Numbered from the stretch's first letter, positions 52,154-60,815 are shown. The stretch: DNA of 64,000 nt from Bacteroidales bacterium (GCA_012522855.1 JAAYJQ010000031.1:1-64000), one strand, 5' to 3'. Program-made: numbers and translations. The notes: a model not told the origin generated them from the sequence alone.

Positions 52154-52238
52154 CATGTCATTTCTTTCGCCTGCGGTGTAGCGCCTCTTCCCGGACGCCG
52201 CGCGAGCCTTGGCGACAAAGGGTCGGGAGGCTCCGCTA

Positions 52239-52400
52239 CGCATTTCCCGCATTTCCGGTATTTCCCGCATTTCCCGTGTTTCCCGCATTTCCCGTGTTTC
52301 CCGTATTCCCCGTGTTTCCCGTATTCCCCGTGTTTCCGGTATTTCCCGCATTTCCCGTATTCCCCGTGTTTCCGGTATTTCCCGCATTTCCCGTATTTCC
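52239..52400 (+). repeat. Minisatellite: 18 tandem 9-bp units
   Basis: Eighteen consecutive 9-base units of the form cgNNtttcc are present, as variants cgcatttcc, cgtgtttcc, cgtatttcc, cgtattccc and ggtatttcc. The last unit joins directly to the 142-bp repeat at 52396. Open frames across it translate to simple repeats and are not taken as genes. The variant order (for example cgtgtttcc-ggtatttcc-cgcatttcc repeated) suggests growth by duplication of larger blocks. Confidence 0.95.
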
Positions 52401-52537
52401 CGAATCAAGGCAACGGTCAAATGCAACAGAAGGCGTCCCATAGCATTTCCCGGTTGCAAATACCCGCTTTATTGAGGGGATTTGCAACCGGAATATGCCT
52501 TGCAGTGGCTTACAGAAGGGGTGGGTGTGCCGGTGAT
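52396..52537. repeat. 142-bp hairpin-bearing repeat, copy A
   Basis: Matches 53518-53659 with five differences in the same orientation. It contains a perfect 12-pair stem ccggttgcaaat (52450-52461) / atttgcaaccgg (52480-52491) with an inner ccc/ggg. It lies directly downstream of the RAYT-like gene. The stretch caaccggaatatgcc beside the stem recurs at 23846-23860. Confidence 0.9.
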
Positions 52538-52555
52538 TTGGGAAAGGCTGTCGGA

Positions 52556-53476
52556 TCAATGCACGCCGAGCATTTGCCCCAGAACTGTTTTATCGATGAG
52601 TACTACCCGGCTCAGCACGGAGAGCGAATAGGTTCTTCGATCCGACCACAACTTCCGTGCAAGGGCGGCCCGTTCTTCGAAACTGGCTTTCGACAGGGCT
52701 GTCCGGTGAAAGAGATGGGCTGCCAGTTGCTTCGCTTCTTTCCGGAGGCTGGATTCATCGATGCGGGTCATTGTGCTCCGCGCGCATTCTGCGTCCAGTG
52801 CTACCTCCAGGTCGCGTTTCTGATGCACGAAGGCCAGAAACGCCTTCACCGTTCTGAACAGTTGTTCGACTCGCTTCCAGTCCAGGTAGCAGTGTGGTAG
52901 AATCATGCCCTCCGCATTGCATCGCCAGTGCTGCGGAAGCCGGGTCTTTGTGTGGAACATCCGGTGCTGCTGCCGCGTCCCGAAATCGCTGAGCAGCCTT
53001 CCTTTTTTGGATTCCACATCGTGGTCTATGAACAGGATGTCGCCCGGTCCCCATTCATATTTCCAAGGTACGAGCGGGAATCCCGCCGCGATCGCGTTAC
53101 GGTAGACATAGATGATCTTGTTTTTCAGTTCGTTTTCGGTCCGGATCGGATCCATGTTGATCTGCAGCCCCTTGGAGAGGAGTTCTTTCTTGCCGGAAAG
53201 GCCGATGAAGATCTCCAGTTTTCGCGCAAGGCTGCCTCTGAATCGGGCGCATGCGGCCTGTTCTCCCGAAACAATCAGATGGAAATGCGTTGTCATAACT
53301 TGAAGCATCAAGATGGCAACGCCGGTTTCATGGGCCGTGACTGCAATGAGATTCATCATGCGGATGTTGTCAGCGCGTTCGCAGAACAGGCTGACGACGC
53401 ATGTGCCGTCGGAATAGATGTGGACGCAGTCGTCGACAGGCGAGTCGGTCCACCCGGAAGATCGGGAAGTATTCAT
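52556..53476 (-). CDS. Y1/HUH (RAYT/IS200-like) transposase
   Basis: Predicted single-strand DNA transposase of the REP-associated tyrosine transposase type. Of 306 residues, the HUH metal motif is TTHFHLIVSG (62-71, His64 and His66). The catalytic Tyr motif is IIYVYRNAIAAGF (121-133, Tyr123 aligning with the Y of the usual YxxxNP helix), followed by YEWG, as in RAYT proteins. Beyond about residue 150 is a longer C-terminal half than in enterobacterial RAYTs (about 165-220 residues). It is flanked on both sides by the 142-bp hairpin repeat, like a RAYT with its REP sequences. Confidence 0.8.
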   Translation of the reverse strand: MNTSRSSGWTDSPVDDCVHIYSDGTCVVSLFCERADNIRMMNLIAVTAHETGVAILMLQVMTTHFHLIVSGEQAACARFRGSLARKLEIFIGLSGKKELLSKGLQINMDPIRTENELKNKIIYVYRNAIAAGFPLVPWKYEWGPGDILFIDHDVESKKGRLLSDFGTRQQHRMFHTKTRLPQHWRCNAEGMILPHCYLDWKRVEQLFRTVKAFLAFVHQKRDLEVALDAECARSTMTRIDESSLRKEAKQLAAHLFHRTALSKASFEERAALARKLWSDRRTYSLSVLSRVVLIDKTVLGQMLGVH

Positions 53477-53517
53477 CGTCTCAAAAAGTTAGGTTGCTGT
53501 AAAAATACGAACTAATT

Positions 53518-53659
53518 TTTCCCGAATCAAGGCAACGGTCAAATGCAACAGAAGGCGTCCCATAGCATTTCTCGGTTGCAAATACCCGCTTTATTAGGGG
53601 GATTTGCAACCGGAATATGCCTTGCAGCGGCTTGCAGAAGGGGTGGGTGTGCCGGTGAT
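53518..53659. repeat. 142-bp hairpin-bearing repeat, copy B
   Basis: Partner of 52396-52537. The stem cggttgcaaat/atttgcaaccg is intact although one arm has a c-to-t change outside it and the loop differs. It begins 41 bases upstream of the RAYT-like ATG and ends seven bases from the stop codon of the S9 peptidase gene. Confidence 0.9.
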
Positions 53660-53666
53660 CCGCGCT

Positions 53667-55916
53667 TTACTTGCACCAGCGGTCGAGCCAGTCGAAATAT
53701 TCGCGATGCCAGAAGAGGGCGTTCTGCGGCTGGAGGATCCAATGGTTCTCTTCCGGGAAGATGATCAGTTTCGAGGGCACGCCCATCATCTGCGCCGCGT
53801 TGAAGGCTGCCATTCCCTGATCGTAGGGGATGCGGAAGTCCAACATGCCGTGAATGCAGAGCATGGGTGTGTGCCACTTCGTGACATTTGCGGCAGGGGA
53901 GTTGGAATAATGCCGTACGGCCTTGGGCGCGTCGCTCCAGGGAGAACCGGCCTGCTGCATGCCTCCGAACGTCTTGCCGTCTCCGCGCGGACCCGTTTCG
54001 CCCGGAGTGTAGGCATATTCCGTCAGGCCGCCGTTGTCCCAGTTCGGGAACCACATCTCCTCGGTCTCGTAGTACAGGTACGCTTCATCGAATATGCCCG
54101 CATGGGCGATGAAACAGTCATAGGTGTCCCCGTGGATTCCCGCCATGTAGTACACGCTGTAGCCTCCGTAGGAAGCTCCGCAGGCCGCTAATTTCCCGAT
54201 GTAGGGCTGGCTCTTGATGTAGCGTGCCGCAGTGAGGTAGTCCTGCATGTTGAGGCCGATATAGTCGCCGCTGATCTGCTCGCACCATTCCTGGCCGAAT
54301 GCCGTCGTACCCCGCCGGTTCGGCAGGACGACCACATAGCCCTGGGAAGCCATCAGCCGGTAGTTCCAGCGGTAGCTCCAGCCTTGTGAAAGCGTTCCCT
54401 GCGGGCCGCCCAGCAGGATTTCGATCGCCGGATACTGCGTCCCGCCTTCATCGAATTCCGGCGGGTAGATAATCCACGTCAGCATCTTCTTGCCGTCGAC
54501 CGTCGGCAGCCACTCCGCCTCCACCCGGCAGGGTTTCAACTGCTTGAGGATCGGACCGTTTTCGTCGGTCAGGGGGCGGAAGGAACCGTCTGCCTCATTC
54601 ACGGCCACGAGTTCGTTCGGGAATTGCATTGAGCACCAGCTGGCGAGCAGGGTGCCGTTCCGGATCGCGAAGGGGGAGTTGAAGTCGTACCAGGCATCCT
54701 CCGGAGTGATCCTTACAGCGTTCGCCGCCAGGTCATGGTGCGTGCCTGAGACATCCAGCACTTCGATTCGATAGATCGCCTGCAGTCCTTCAACGAGTGC
54801 GTTGAAATAGAGCTGCTTGCTGTCGGCGGACCAAACCGGCCCGGCAGCGTTGTAGTCGAAGCCGGCCGTCAGGTCACGGATATTGCTGACCATCATGGCT
54901 TCATCGATGTCGGCGACCGTCAGCCGGGTCTTGTCCGCTTCGTAGCCGTTGCGGGCCATCGAGAGCCAGGCGAGGCGCTTCCCGTCCGGACTCCAGACGG
55001 GATCCGTGTCGTAACCGCCGTCCATCGGGATGCGGACGGTCTCCCGGCTTTCCAGGTCGTACAGAAAGATTTCAGTGTCTGTGCTGAAGGCATATTCCTT
55101 CCCTGTTTCCGTCTTCTTGCAGGAATAGGCGATCTTGCTTCCGTCGGGGCTCCAGCAGATCTGTTCGATGCCGCCGAAGGGCTCGTTCGGCACCTGGTAC
55201 TTCCCGGCGTCGTCTCCGAGGATGTTCACGGCCTGGCTCGAATCGACAAGTCCTTCGCCGAAAGGGGCGACATACGTTTGCGGGATGTCCAGCACCCAAT
55301 GATCCCAGTGACGGTAGGATAGATCCTCTGTTACGTAGGCCTTAGCCTTGTCCAGAGCCGGGTCGAAATCCTTGGGCTGCTTGAGTTTCTTGTTCGGTAC
55401 GGTGCTTGTGAAAAGGATCCGGCTTTCATCGGGGCAGAACTTGAATTCCGAGATATCGGCCTCCCATTGGCTCAACTGCCGGGCAGCGCCGAGCTTCCCG
55501 TCCGTAAAAGGAGCCTTGTAGAGCTGGCCGCCCTGAAGATAGAAGATGGTCGTTCCGTCTTTGGACCACCGGGCGTTGCTGACGCTCTTGCCTTCCTTCG
55601 TCAACTGGATCTTGGTCGGAGTTTGGCCGTCTCCGGCGGGTTCGGCAGGGGAGAGGAAAAGGTTCCGGCAGCTGCGGTTCGCTGCGATGTCCGTGTAGGA
55701 CACGCCGTACAGGATCCATTTCCCATCTGGAGACAGCTGCGGATCGGACAGGCGGCCGAGGCTGAGGAGAACTTCAGGGGACATGCGGCCGTCGTCGATC
55801 CGGATGTCGGAAGCTCCGATGTAGCCTTCTTTTTCTGTGATTTCGGTTTGTTGCGTGCAGTTCATGAGAAAGATTGCTGCGATTGCCAAGTAGGCAATTC
55901 TGAAAAATGTTTTCAT
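53667..55916 (-). CDS. S9 prolyl oligopeptidase-like lipoprotein
   Basis: Exported serine peptidase of the DPP/acylaminoacyl-peptidase type. Of 749 residues, a lipoprotein signal ends at FLMNC (Cys about 20). A beta-propeller built from WD40-like/DPP-IV repeats follows (about 45-500, several SPDGKW-type motifs). The alpha/beta-hydrolase domain has the nucleophile GASYGGYSVYY (about 580), an acid in LDFRIPYDQG and the His in FPEENHWI (about 727). It is probably anchored in the envelope and digests peptides. It follows the WYL gene by 16 bases. Confidence 0.92.
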   Translation of the reverse strand: MKTFFRIAYLAIAAIFLMNCTQQTEITEKEGYIGASDIRIDDGRMSPEVLLSLGRLSDPQLSPDGKWILYGVSYTDIAANRSCRNLFLSPAEPAGDGQTPTKIQLTKEGKSVSNARWSKDGTTIFYLQGGQLYKAPFTDGKLGAARQLSQWEADISEFKFCPDESRILFTSTVPNKKLKQPKDFDPALDKAKAYVTEDLSYRHWDHWVLDIPQTYVAPFGEGLVDSSQAVNILGDDAGKYQVPNEPFGGIEQICWSPDGSKIAYSCKKTETGKEYAFSTDTEIFLYDLESRETVRIPMDGGYDTDPVWSPDGKRLAWLSMARNGYEADKTRLTVADIDEAMMVSNIRDLTAGFDYNAAGPVWSADSKQLYFNALVEGLQAIYRIEVLDVSGTHHDLAANAVRITPEDAWYDFNSPFAIRNGTLLASWCSMQFPNELVAVNEADGSFRPLTDENGPILKQLKPCRVEAEWLPTVDGKKMLTWIIYPPEFDEGGTQYPAIEILLGGPQGTLSQGWSYRWNYRLMASQGYVVVLPNRRGTTAFGQEWCEQISGDYIGLNMQDYLTAARYIKSQPYIGKLAACGASYGGYSVYYMAGIHGDTYDCFIAHAGIFDEAYLYYETEEMWFPNWDNGGLTEYAYTPGETGPRGDGKTFGGMQQAGSPWSDAPKAVRHYSNSPAANVTKWHTPMLCIHGMLDFRIPYDQGMAAFNAAQMMGVPSKLIIFPEENHWILQPQNALFWHREYFDWLDRWCK

Positions 55917-55932
55917 CTATGGATAAGGTTTA

Positions 55933-56919
55933 TCAAAAATCTTGTCGCCTTTCTCTGCCCGGATCATCGGCAGGGGAATAGCGTTCCCACGCGCTGCGGA
56001 GTGCCTCCGTGACGGCAGAGCGGACTTCGGCGGGTTCGAGGACCTCGATCCGGTCCCCGTGCTTGCAGAACTCCATGATGAGGTTGTCGTTCGGTATGAC
56101 ACGCAGTTTGAAGATCACCTCTCCGTCGCGCGTCCGCTCCTCCTGTTGGGAGCGGTGCAGGGGCAGGTCCCGGATATAGTTCGCTTCCGTAGCGGTCGTC
56201 CGGAAACGGATCGTGACCGCTTTCTGGCCGGCTTTCGGGAAGTAGATACCGTAGCTGTTGTAGAATAGCCGGTCCACATCGAAGTCCCGGGGCATCTTGA
56301 AGCGGATGTCCGTGACTTGGATCGAGCTGATGCGGTCGAGACCGTACACTCGCCAGGCAGTCGTGTCGGAATTGGGAGCGGAAGCCTTGCGGGCCCGTTC
56401 GCGGCAGAAGCCGACGAGGTACCAGCGCTTCTCGTGTTCTTTCACCGCGAAGGGCTGGATATGGAGCCGTTCGGGCTGGGCGGATGGTTCGCTGGAATAT
56501 TTCCGGTACGCGATTTCCAGTTCTTTTCCGTCTTGCATTGCCTGCATGATCGTGGTGAGATGCTTCTGGCCGGAGGGGATCTCTTCGACCGAGACCCGGC
56601 CGGACAGCCGCTCCCGCCCCAGGGTCAGCAAGCTGTTGACCGTGAAGGTGTTGATCAGCCAGCCGACGCTCGCATCGTTGTCCAGCGCCTCTTCGCCGTA
56701 GGGAATGTAATAGCGGTTCCGGCTCCGGTTGCAGGCGATCCCGATGCCGAAGACTTCCTCGATGGCAGCCCGGTGGTTGTTGAAGGTTCTCCGGGAATAC
56801 GGGGAATCGAATCGGGCCTCGAATTTTCGGCAGATTTCTCCCAGAGACAAACCGAAATCTCCGGCCTCGATCAGCGTTTGAAGAAGCCAGAGGTATTTGT
56901 TGATCAATTCAGAAACCAT
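55933..56919 (-). CDS. WYL-domain transcriptional regulator
   Basis: DNA-binding regulator with a ligand-sensing WYL domain. The start is taken as the ATG at 56919 (MVSELINKYLWLL), because the promoter at 56944-56975 starts transcription after the upstream in-frame ATG at 56946. Of 328 residues, a winged-helix part (about 5-75, SLGEICRKFEARF) is followed by the WYL domain (about 140-215, LEIAYRKYSSE and KRWYLVGFCRER) and the WCX extension (about 240-325). Relatives respond to DNA or nucleotide signals. It is divergent from recG with back-to-back promoters. Confidence 0.88.
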   Translation of the reverse strand: MVSELINKYLWLLQTLIEAGDFGLSLGEICRKFEARFDSPYSRRTFNNHRAAIEEVFGIGIACNRSRNRYYIPYGEEALDNDASVGWLINTFTVNSLLTLGRERLSGRVSVEEIPSGQKHLTTIMQAMQDGKELEIAYRKYSSEPSAQPERLHIQPFAVKEHEKRWYLVGFCRERARKASAPNSDTTAWRVYGLDRISSIQVTDIRFKMPRDFDVDRLFYNSYGIYFPKAGQKAVTIRFRTTATEANYIRDLPLHRSQQEERTRDGEVIFKLRVIPNDNLIMEFCKHGDRIEVLEPAEVRSAVTEALRSAWERYSPADDPGRERRQDF

Positions 56920-56943
56920 GCGATGTAAAACTTTTTGGCACAT

Positions 56944-56999
56944 CAAATGTATATCTTTTCCGGTGACTTTGCAAGAGAGCCGTGAAATTTATACATTTG
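56944..56999. promoter_or_regulatory. Back-to-back divergent promoters (WYL gene / recG)
   Basis: Leftward: CTTG (complement of 56972-56975), 20-base spacer, TACATTTG (complement of 56944-56951). Rightward: TTTG (56968-56971), 20-base spacer, TACATTTG (56992-56999). The two -33 boxes abut, so RNA polymerase could hardly bind both at once. The rightward -7 box ends five bases before the recG ATG. Confidence 0.75.
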
Positions 57000-57004
57000 T
57001 GTAG

Positions 57005-59116
57005 ATGTACAAAAGCGAACTCGATACAGACGTGCAGTTCTTGCCGGGCGTGGGACCCAAGCGGGCCGCGCTGCTGAAGCGTGAGCTGAAGGTTTCCACG
57101 ATCGGAGATCTCCTCCGTGTGTATCCGTTCCGGTACATTGACAGAAGTTCCATTCAGAAGATCGCCGATGTCCAGCCGGATGCCGCTTATGTTCAGATCT
57201 TGGGGCAGGTCGTGTCGGCGGAACTGACGGGAAAGAGCGGGAAACGGCTGTCCGTGCTGATCCGCGACCCCAGCGGAGAGATGGAACTGGTCTTCTTCCG
57301 CGGCATCAAATACACCTACGAAAGACTGAGACCGGGAAGCGCCTTCTTGTTCTTCGGAAAGCCCAGTTTGTACAAGGGCAAACTCAATATGGTCCATCCG
57401 GAGATCGACAACCCTCCGGTGGAGGGCGCGGCGAATTTCTCCGGGACCCTGACCGGGGTGTACAATTCCACCGACCGGCTTAAGAACGGGGGAGTCACCG
57501 GTAAGGTGATGAACAAACTGATGGCCGCCGCGCTGGACCTCGCCTTGAAAGATGTCAAAGAGACCTTGCCGGAATACGTGCTGAAAGAAAAAGGCTTGGT
57601 CCCGATCCGTTACGCGCTCCGGAATATTCATTTTCCCGCCGACGGAAACGCTCTCGCCAAAGCGCAGTACCGCCTGAAATGGGAGGAATTCTTCCTGCTC
57701 CAGCTGGCGCTGCTCAAGCAGAAATACGTCCGCAGCCGCGCGGATGTGGGTATCCTGATGCCGAAGGTCGGCGCCGCCTTCAACGCCTGCTACAGGGCGC
57801 TTCCATACGATCTGACCGGTGCCCAAAAGCGGGTCATCAAGGAAATACGGTCGGACTTGATGAGCGGGCATCAGATGAATCGCCTCCTGCAGGGAGACGT
57901 GGGCTCGGGCAAGACGATGGTGGCGGTTCTGTCGGCGCTGATCGCGGTCGGGAACGGGTACCAGGCTTGCATCATGGCCCCGACGGAGGTGCTGGCCCAG
58001 CAGCATTACGCGAACATCTCCCGTTACCTGGCCCCTACCGGGGTCCGTTGCGAACTGCTGACCGGGGCGGTTACCGCGGCAGCCCGCCGCCCGATCCACC
58101 AGGGGCTCCGGGACGGTACTTTGGCCATCTTGATCGGCACGCATGCCTTGATCGAAGACGAAGTTCAATTCAAAAATCTAGGGCTGGCCGTCATTGACGA
58201 ACAGCATCGCTTCGGGGTGGAGCAGCGTTCCCGGCTGTGGGCGAAAAGCGCCGGCGGAATCCCCCCGCACGTGCTGGTGATGACAGCGACCCCGATCCCC
58301 AGAACCTTGGCCATGACGCTATACGGCGACTTGGACGTGTCGGTGATCGATGAAATGCCTCCCGGCCGGAAACCGATCCAAACGCTGTGCATCGGAGAGG
58401 GGAAGCGCCTGGCTCTGTACCGGTTCATGAAGGAACAGATCGCGCTTGGGCGGCAGATCTTCATCGTCTATCCGCTGATCTTCGAAAGTGAAAAGATGGA
58501 TTACCAGAACCTGGAGACCGGCTACGAAGAAATCGTGGCGCGCTTCCCGTATCCTCCGTACAAGGTGGCGATCGTGCACGGGCAGCAGACCAGCGATGTC
58601 AAGAATTTCAACATGGAGGCCTTTGCGTCCGGCCGTGCCCAGATCCTGGTCTCCACGACGGTGATCGAGGTCGGAGTAGACGTGCCGAACGCCTCGGTGA
58701 TGGTGATTGAAAGCGCCGAACGCTTCGGTCTCTCGCAGTTGCACCAGCTCAGGGGGCGGGTAGGACGTGGTTCCGAGCGTTCCTTCTGCGTCCTGATGCA
58801 TGGAAACAGAGTCTCGAAAGAGTCTCGGAAGCGTCTGGATCTGCTCTGCGCCACGGAAAACGGTTTCGAACTCGCGGAAGAGGACATGAAGATGCGGGGG
58901 CCGGGAGACCTTGAGGGGACGCAGCAGAGCGGCCTGCCCATCGACCTGAACATCGCATCCCTGGTGCGCGACGGGAACATCCTTTCGGATGCCCGCAGCT
59001 ATGCGGAACACGTGCTTGCGCGAGACCCTGTACTCGAACTTCCGGTGAACCGATCCTTGGCCGATGAGCTGCGGAAGGACAAGTACACAAGCAAAGACTA
59101 CAGTCAGATCAGCTAG
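57005..59116 (+). CDS. recG: ATP-dependent DNA helicase RecG
   Basis: Remodels stalled replication forks and branched DNA. The 703 residues have the wedge/OB domain (about 1-260, VQFLPGVGPKRAALLKRELK near 11), then the helicase motor: Walker A QGDVGSGKTMVAV (about 297), DEQHRFGVEQR (about 398) and motif VI QLRGRVGRGSERSF (about 580). The start MYKSELDTDVQFLPG fits homologues, so the ATG five bases after the -7 box is accepted and the mRNA is probably leaderless. Its TAG stop shares a ctag with the pdxA stop on the other strand. Confidence 0.96.
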   Translation: MYKSELDTDVQFLPGVGPKRAALLKRELKVSTIGDLLRVYPFRYIDRSSIQKIADVQPDAAYVQILGQVVSAELTGKSGKRLSVLIRDPSGEMELVFFRGIKYTYERLRPGSAFLFFGKPSLYKGKLNMVHPEIDNPPVEGAANFSGTLTGVYNSTDRLKNGGVTGKVMNKLMAAALDLALKDVKETLPEYVLKEKGLVPIRYALRNIHFPADGNALAKAQYRLKWEEFFLLQLALLKQKYVRSRADVGILMPKVGAAFNACYRALPYDLTGAQKRVIKEIRSDLMSGHQMNRLLQGDVGSGKTMVAVLSALIAVGNGYQACIMAPTEVLAQQHYANISRYLAPTGVRCELLTGAVTAAARRPIHQGLRDGTLAILIGTHALIEDEVQFKNLGLAVIDEQHRFGVEQRSRLWAKSAGGIPPHVLVMTATPIPRTLAMTLYGDLDVSVIDEMPPGRKPIQTLCIGEGKRLALYRFMKEQIALGRQIFIVYPLIFESEKMDYQNLETGYEEIVARFPYPPYKVAIVHGQQTSDVKNFNMEAFASGRAQILVSTTVIEVGVDVPNASVMVIESAERFGLSQLHQLRGRVGRGSERSFCVLMHGNRVSKESRKRLDLLCATENGFELAEEDMKMRGPGDLEGTQQSGLPIDLNIASLVRDGNILSDARSYAEHVLARDPVLELPVNRSLADELRKDKYTSKDYSQIS

Positions 59117-60168
59117 TCCCGGACCTTCATCTTACCGGCTTCGAGCCGGTCGAAGGCAATGCGTTTGCGGAAGATGTCGATCGCGGTGTAGATGGAAGAC
59201 ATCATGGAGTGGGGATCTGCCTCGTCCCTTCCCGCCATTTCATAGGCGGTACCGTGGTCGGGAGAGGTGCGTACGATCGGTAGCCCCGCAGTGAAATTGA
59301 CTCCGTCTTCGAAGGCGAGCGCCTTGAAGGGCGCAAGCCCCTGGTCGTGGTACATCGCCAGGGTGGCATCGAACTTTTCGTAGTTGCCGGCACCGAAATA
59401 TCCGTCCGGGGAATAGGGGCCGAAGGCCAGGATCCCCTCGTCGTTCAACAGTTTGACCGCCGGGAGGATGATCCGTTCTTCTTCGTCGCCGAGCAGGCCG
59501 CCGTCCCCGCAGTGCGGATTGAGTCCCAATACAGCGATACGGGGTTCGATGACACCGAAATCGCGCTTGAGAGAGGCGTGCATGATCCGGATTTTCTTCA
59601 CGATCGCTTCGGTCGTAAGGGAGGATGCCACGTTTTTCAGCGGAATATGTCCGGTCACGACCCCGATCTTCAGACGATCTGAAACCATGAACATCGCGAC
59701 ATCCTCGACACCGAATTCCTTCTGGAGGTAGTCGGTGTGTCCGGTATAGCCGAAGCCTTCGGACACCATCGCCCGCTTGTTGATCGGGGCGGTGACCAGG
59801 ACGTCGATGTCTCCTCCCTTGATGTCCGCCACAGCAGCTTCCAGCGCGGTGATCGCGGACTTCGCGGATTCGGGGGTCGGTTTTCCGGGTTCGACGAATA
59901 TGTTGTCCGGCAGACAGTTGACGATGTTGATCTTCTTGGGTCTGGCATCCTTGGCGCTCTGGATGACATAGGTGTCCATGTTCTCGTTCAGGTTGTGGAT
60001 CAGTTTGCGGTAGAACCCGAAAATCTTGGAAGATCCGTACAGCACGGGGGTGAAGGATTCAAGGATTCTTGCATCAGCGAGCGATTTGATGATCACTTCG
60101 TAGCCGATACCGTTGCCGTCGCCTTGGGTGATTCCCACGATCGGCTTTCTATTCTTGATTTCAGACAT
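59113..60168 (-). CDS. pdxA: 4-hydroxythreonine-4-phosphate dehydrogenase
   Basis: NAD-dependent enzyme of pyridoxal phosphate synthesis (DXP-dependent route). The start is the ATG at 60168 (MSEIKNRKPIVGIT). In 351 residues the family marks are ITQGDGNGIGYEVI (about 14), the zinc ligand region GYTGHTDYLQKEF (about 137), GLNPHCGDGGLLGDEE (about 213) and MYHDQGLAPFKALAF (about 270). A -7 box (TAACTTTG, complement of 60193-60200) lies 24 bases upstream, so it may be expressed apart from rnhA. It converges on recG with a four-base overlap. Confidence 0.95.
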   Translation of the reverse strand: MSEIKNRKPIVGITQGDGNGIGYEVIIKSLADARILESFTPVLYGSSKIFGFYRKLIHNLNENMDTYVIQSAKDARPKKINIVNCLPDNIFVEPGKPTPESAKSAITALEAAVADIKGGDIDVLVTAPINKRAMVSEGFGYTGHTDYLQKEFGVEDVAMFMVSDRLKIGVVTGHIPLKNVASSLTTEAIVKKIRIMHASLKRDFGVIEPRIAVLGLNPHCGDGGLLGDEEERIILPAVKLLNDEGILAFGPYSPDGYFGAGNYEKFDATLAMYHDQGLAPFKALAFEDGVNFTAGLPIVRTSPDHGTAYEMAGRDEADPHSMMSSIYTAIDIFRKRIAFDRLEAGKMKVRD

Positions 60169-60222
60169 ATTCAAAAAGCGAAAAAATTCTATCAAAGTTA
60201 CAAAAAAATCCGACACGCTGCC

Positions 60223-60759
60223 TCATTCGCCGGAAAGGGGTTCGAAGAGGAAGTCGTCCTGCGGGGATGCTGCGGCACGAGGGTCGTAGCCGGGGTCGTC
60301 CGGCAGGGAGATTCCGGCGGCAACCGCTCCCGCGCCCGCCGCTACGGCGAGGGCATCGCAACGTTCGTTTTCCGGATGACCTGCGTGTCCTTTCAGCCAG
60401 TGGAACACCACCTCGTGACGGCTATAGACCCGAAGGAAGCGCATCCAGAGATCCACGTTCTTGACCTTCTTCCAGCCTTTGCGCTCCCATTTTTCCAGCC
60501 AACCCTCGTTCAAGGCTTTCACGACGTAGGTCGAGTCGCTGAACACCTCTACCTTGGCACGTTCCCACTTGATGGCTTCCAGTCCCGCGATGACCGCGAG
60601 CAGTTCCATCCGGTTGTTTGTCGTCAAGGCGAAGCCGCCGCTCAATTCCTTCTCGAGGCTACCGCATTTCAGGATAGCGCCGTAACCGCCCGGTCCGGGA
60701 TTCCCGCTCGAAGCGCCGTCCGTGTACAGCATGATAGCCGGTCTTTTGTTTCTTTCCAT
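60223..60759 (-). CDS. rnhA: Ribonuclease HI
   Basis: Cuts RNA in RNA:DNA hybrids during replication and repair. In 178 residues the catalytic carboxylates are Asp14 (YTDGASSGNPGPGGYG), Glu52 (NNRMELLAVIAGLEAI), Asp75 (FSDSTYVVKAL) and Asp135 (GHAGHPENERCD). The WERKGWKKVKNVDLW handle is present. Residues 141-178 form an Ala/Gly- and Asp/Pro-rich tail beyond the usual C-terminus, with no known domain. A -7 box lies five bases before the ATG. Confidence 0.95.
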   Translation of the reverse strand: MERNKRPAIMLYTDGASSGNPGPGGYGAILKCGSLEKELSGGFALTTNNRMELLAVIAGLEAIKWERAKVEVFSDSTYVVKALNEGWLEKWERKGWKKVKNVDLWMRFLRVYSRHEVVFHWLKGHAGHPENERCDALAVAAGAGAVAAGISLPDDPGYDPRAAASPQDDFLFEPLSGE

Positions 60760-60764
60760 ACTTG

Positions 60765-60772
60765 CAAATATA
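60765..60772 (-). promoter_or_regulatory. -7 box of rnhA, five bases from the ATG
   Basis: TATATTTG on the complement strand is a consensus -7 box, with the start codon five bases away (60759). The mRNA would be leaderless or nearly so. The -33 is not clear. Confidence 0.55.
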
Positions 60773-60783
60773 GCCAGAAATAA

Positions 60784-60815
60784 TTTGGATGAGTTTATTT
60801 TTGTCTGTAAATTTG
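60784..60815 (+). promoter_or_regulatory. Consensus promoter of the rfbDACB operon
   Basis: TTTG (60784-60787), a 20-base spacer and TAAATTTG (60808-60815) match the consensus exactly. The -7 box ends six bases before the rfbD ATG, so a leaderless message is predicted. Confidence 0.75.

Noticed and set aside
52239..52400. CRISPR array
   Set aside because: The units are 9 bases with no unique spacers, and no cas gene is near.
52136..52559. Open frames across the minisatellite (Phe-Pro-Val, Arg-Glu-Ile or Gly-Asn-Thr repeats)
   Set aside because: They are the automatic translation of 9-base repeats, exist on both strands and in several frames, and have no start context or domain.
60223..60340. 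rnhA C-terminal tail as a separate gene fusion
   Set aside because: The 38-residue tail is low in complexity with no domain, so it is called only an extension.
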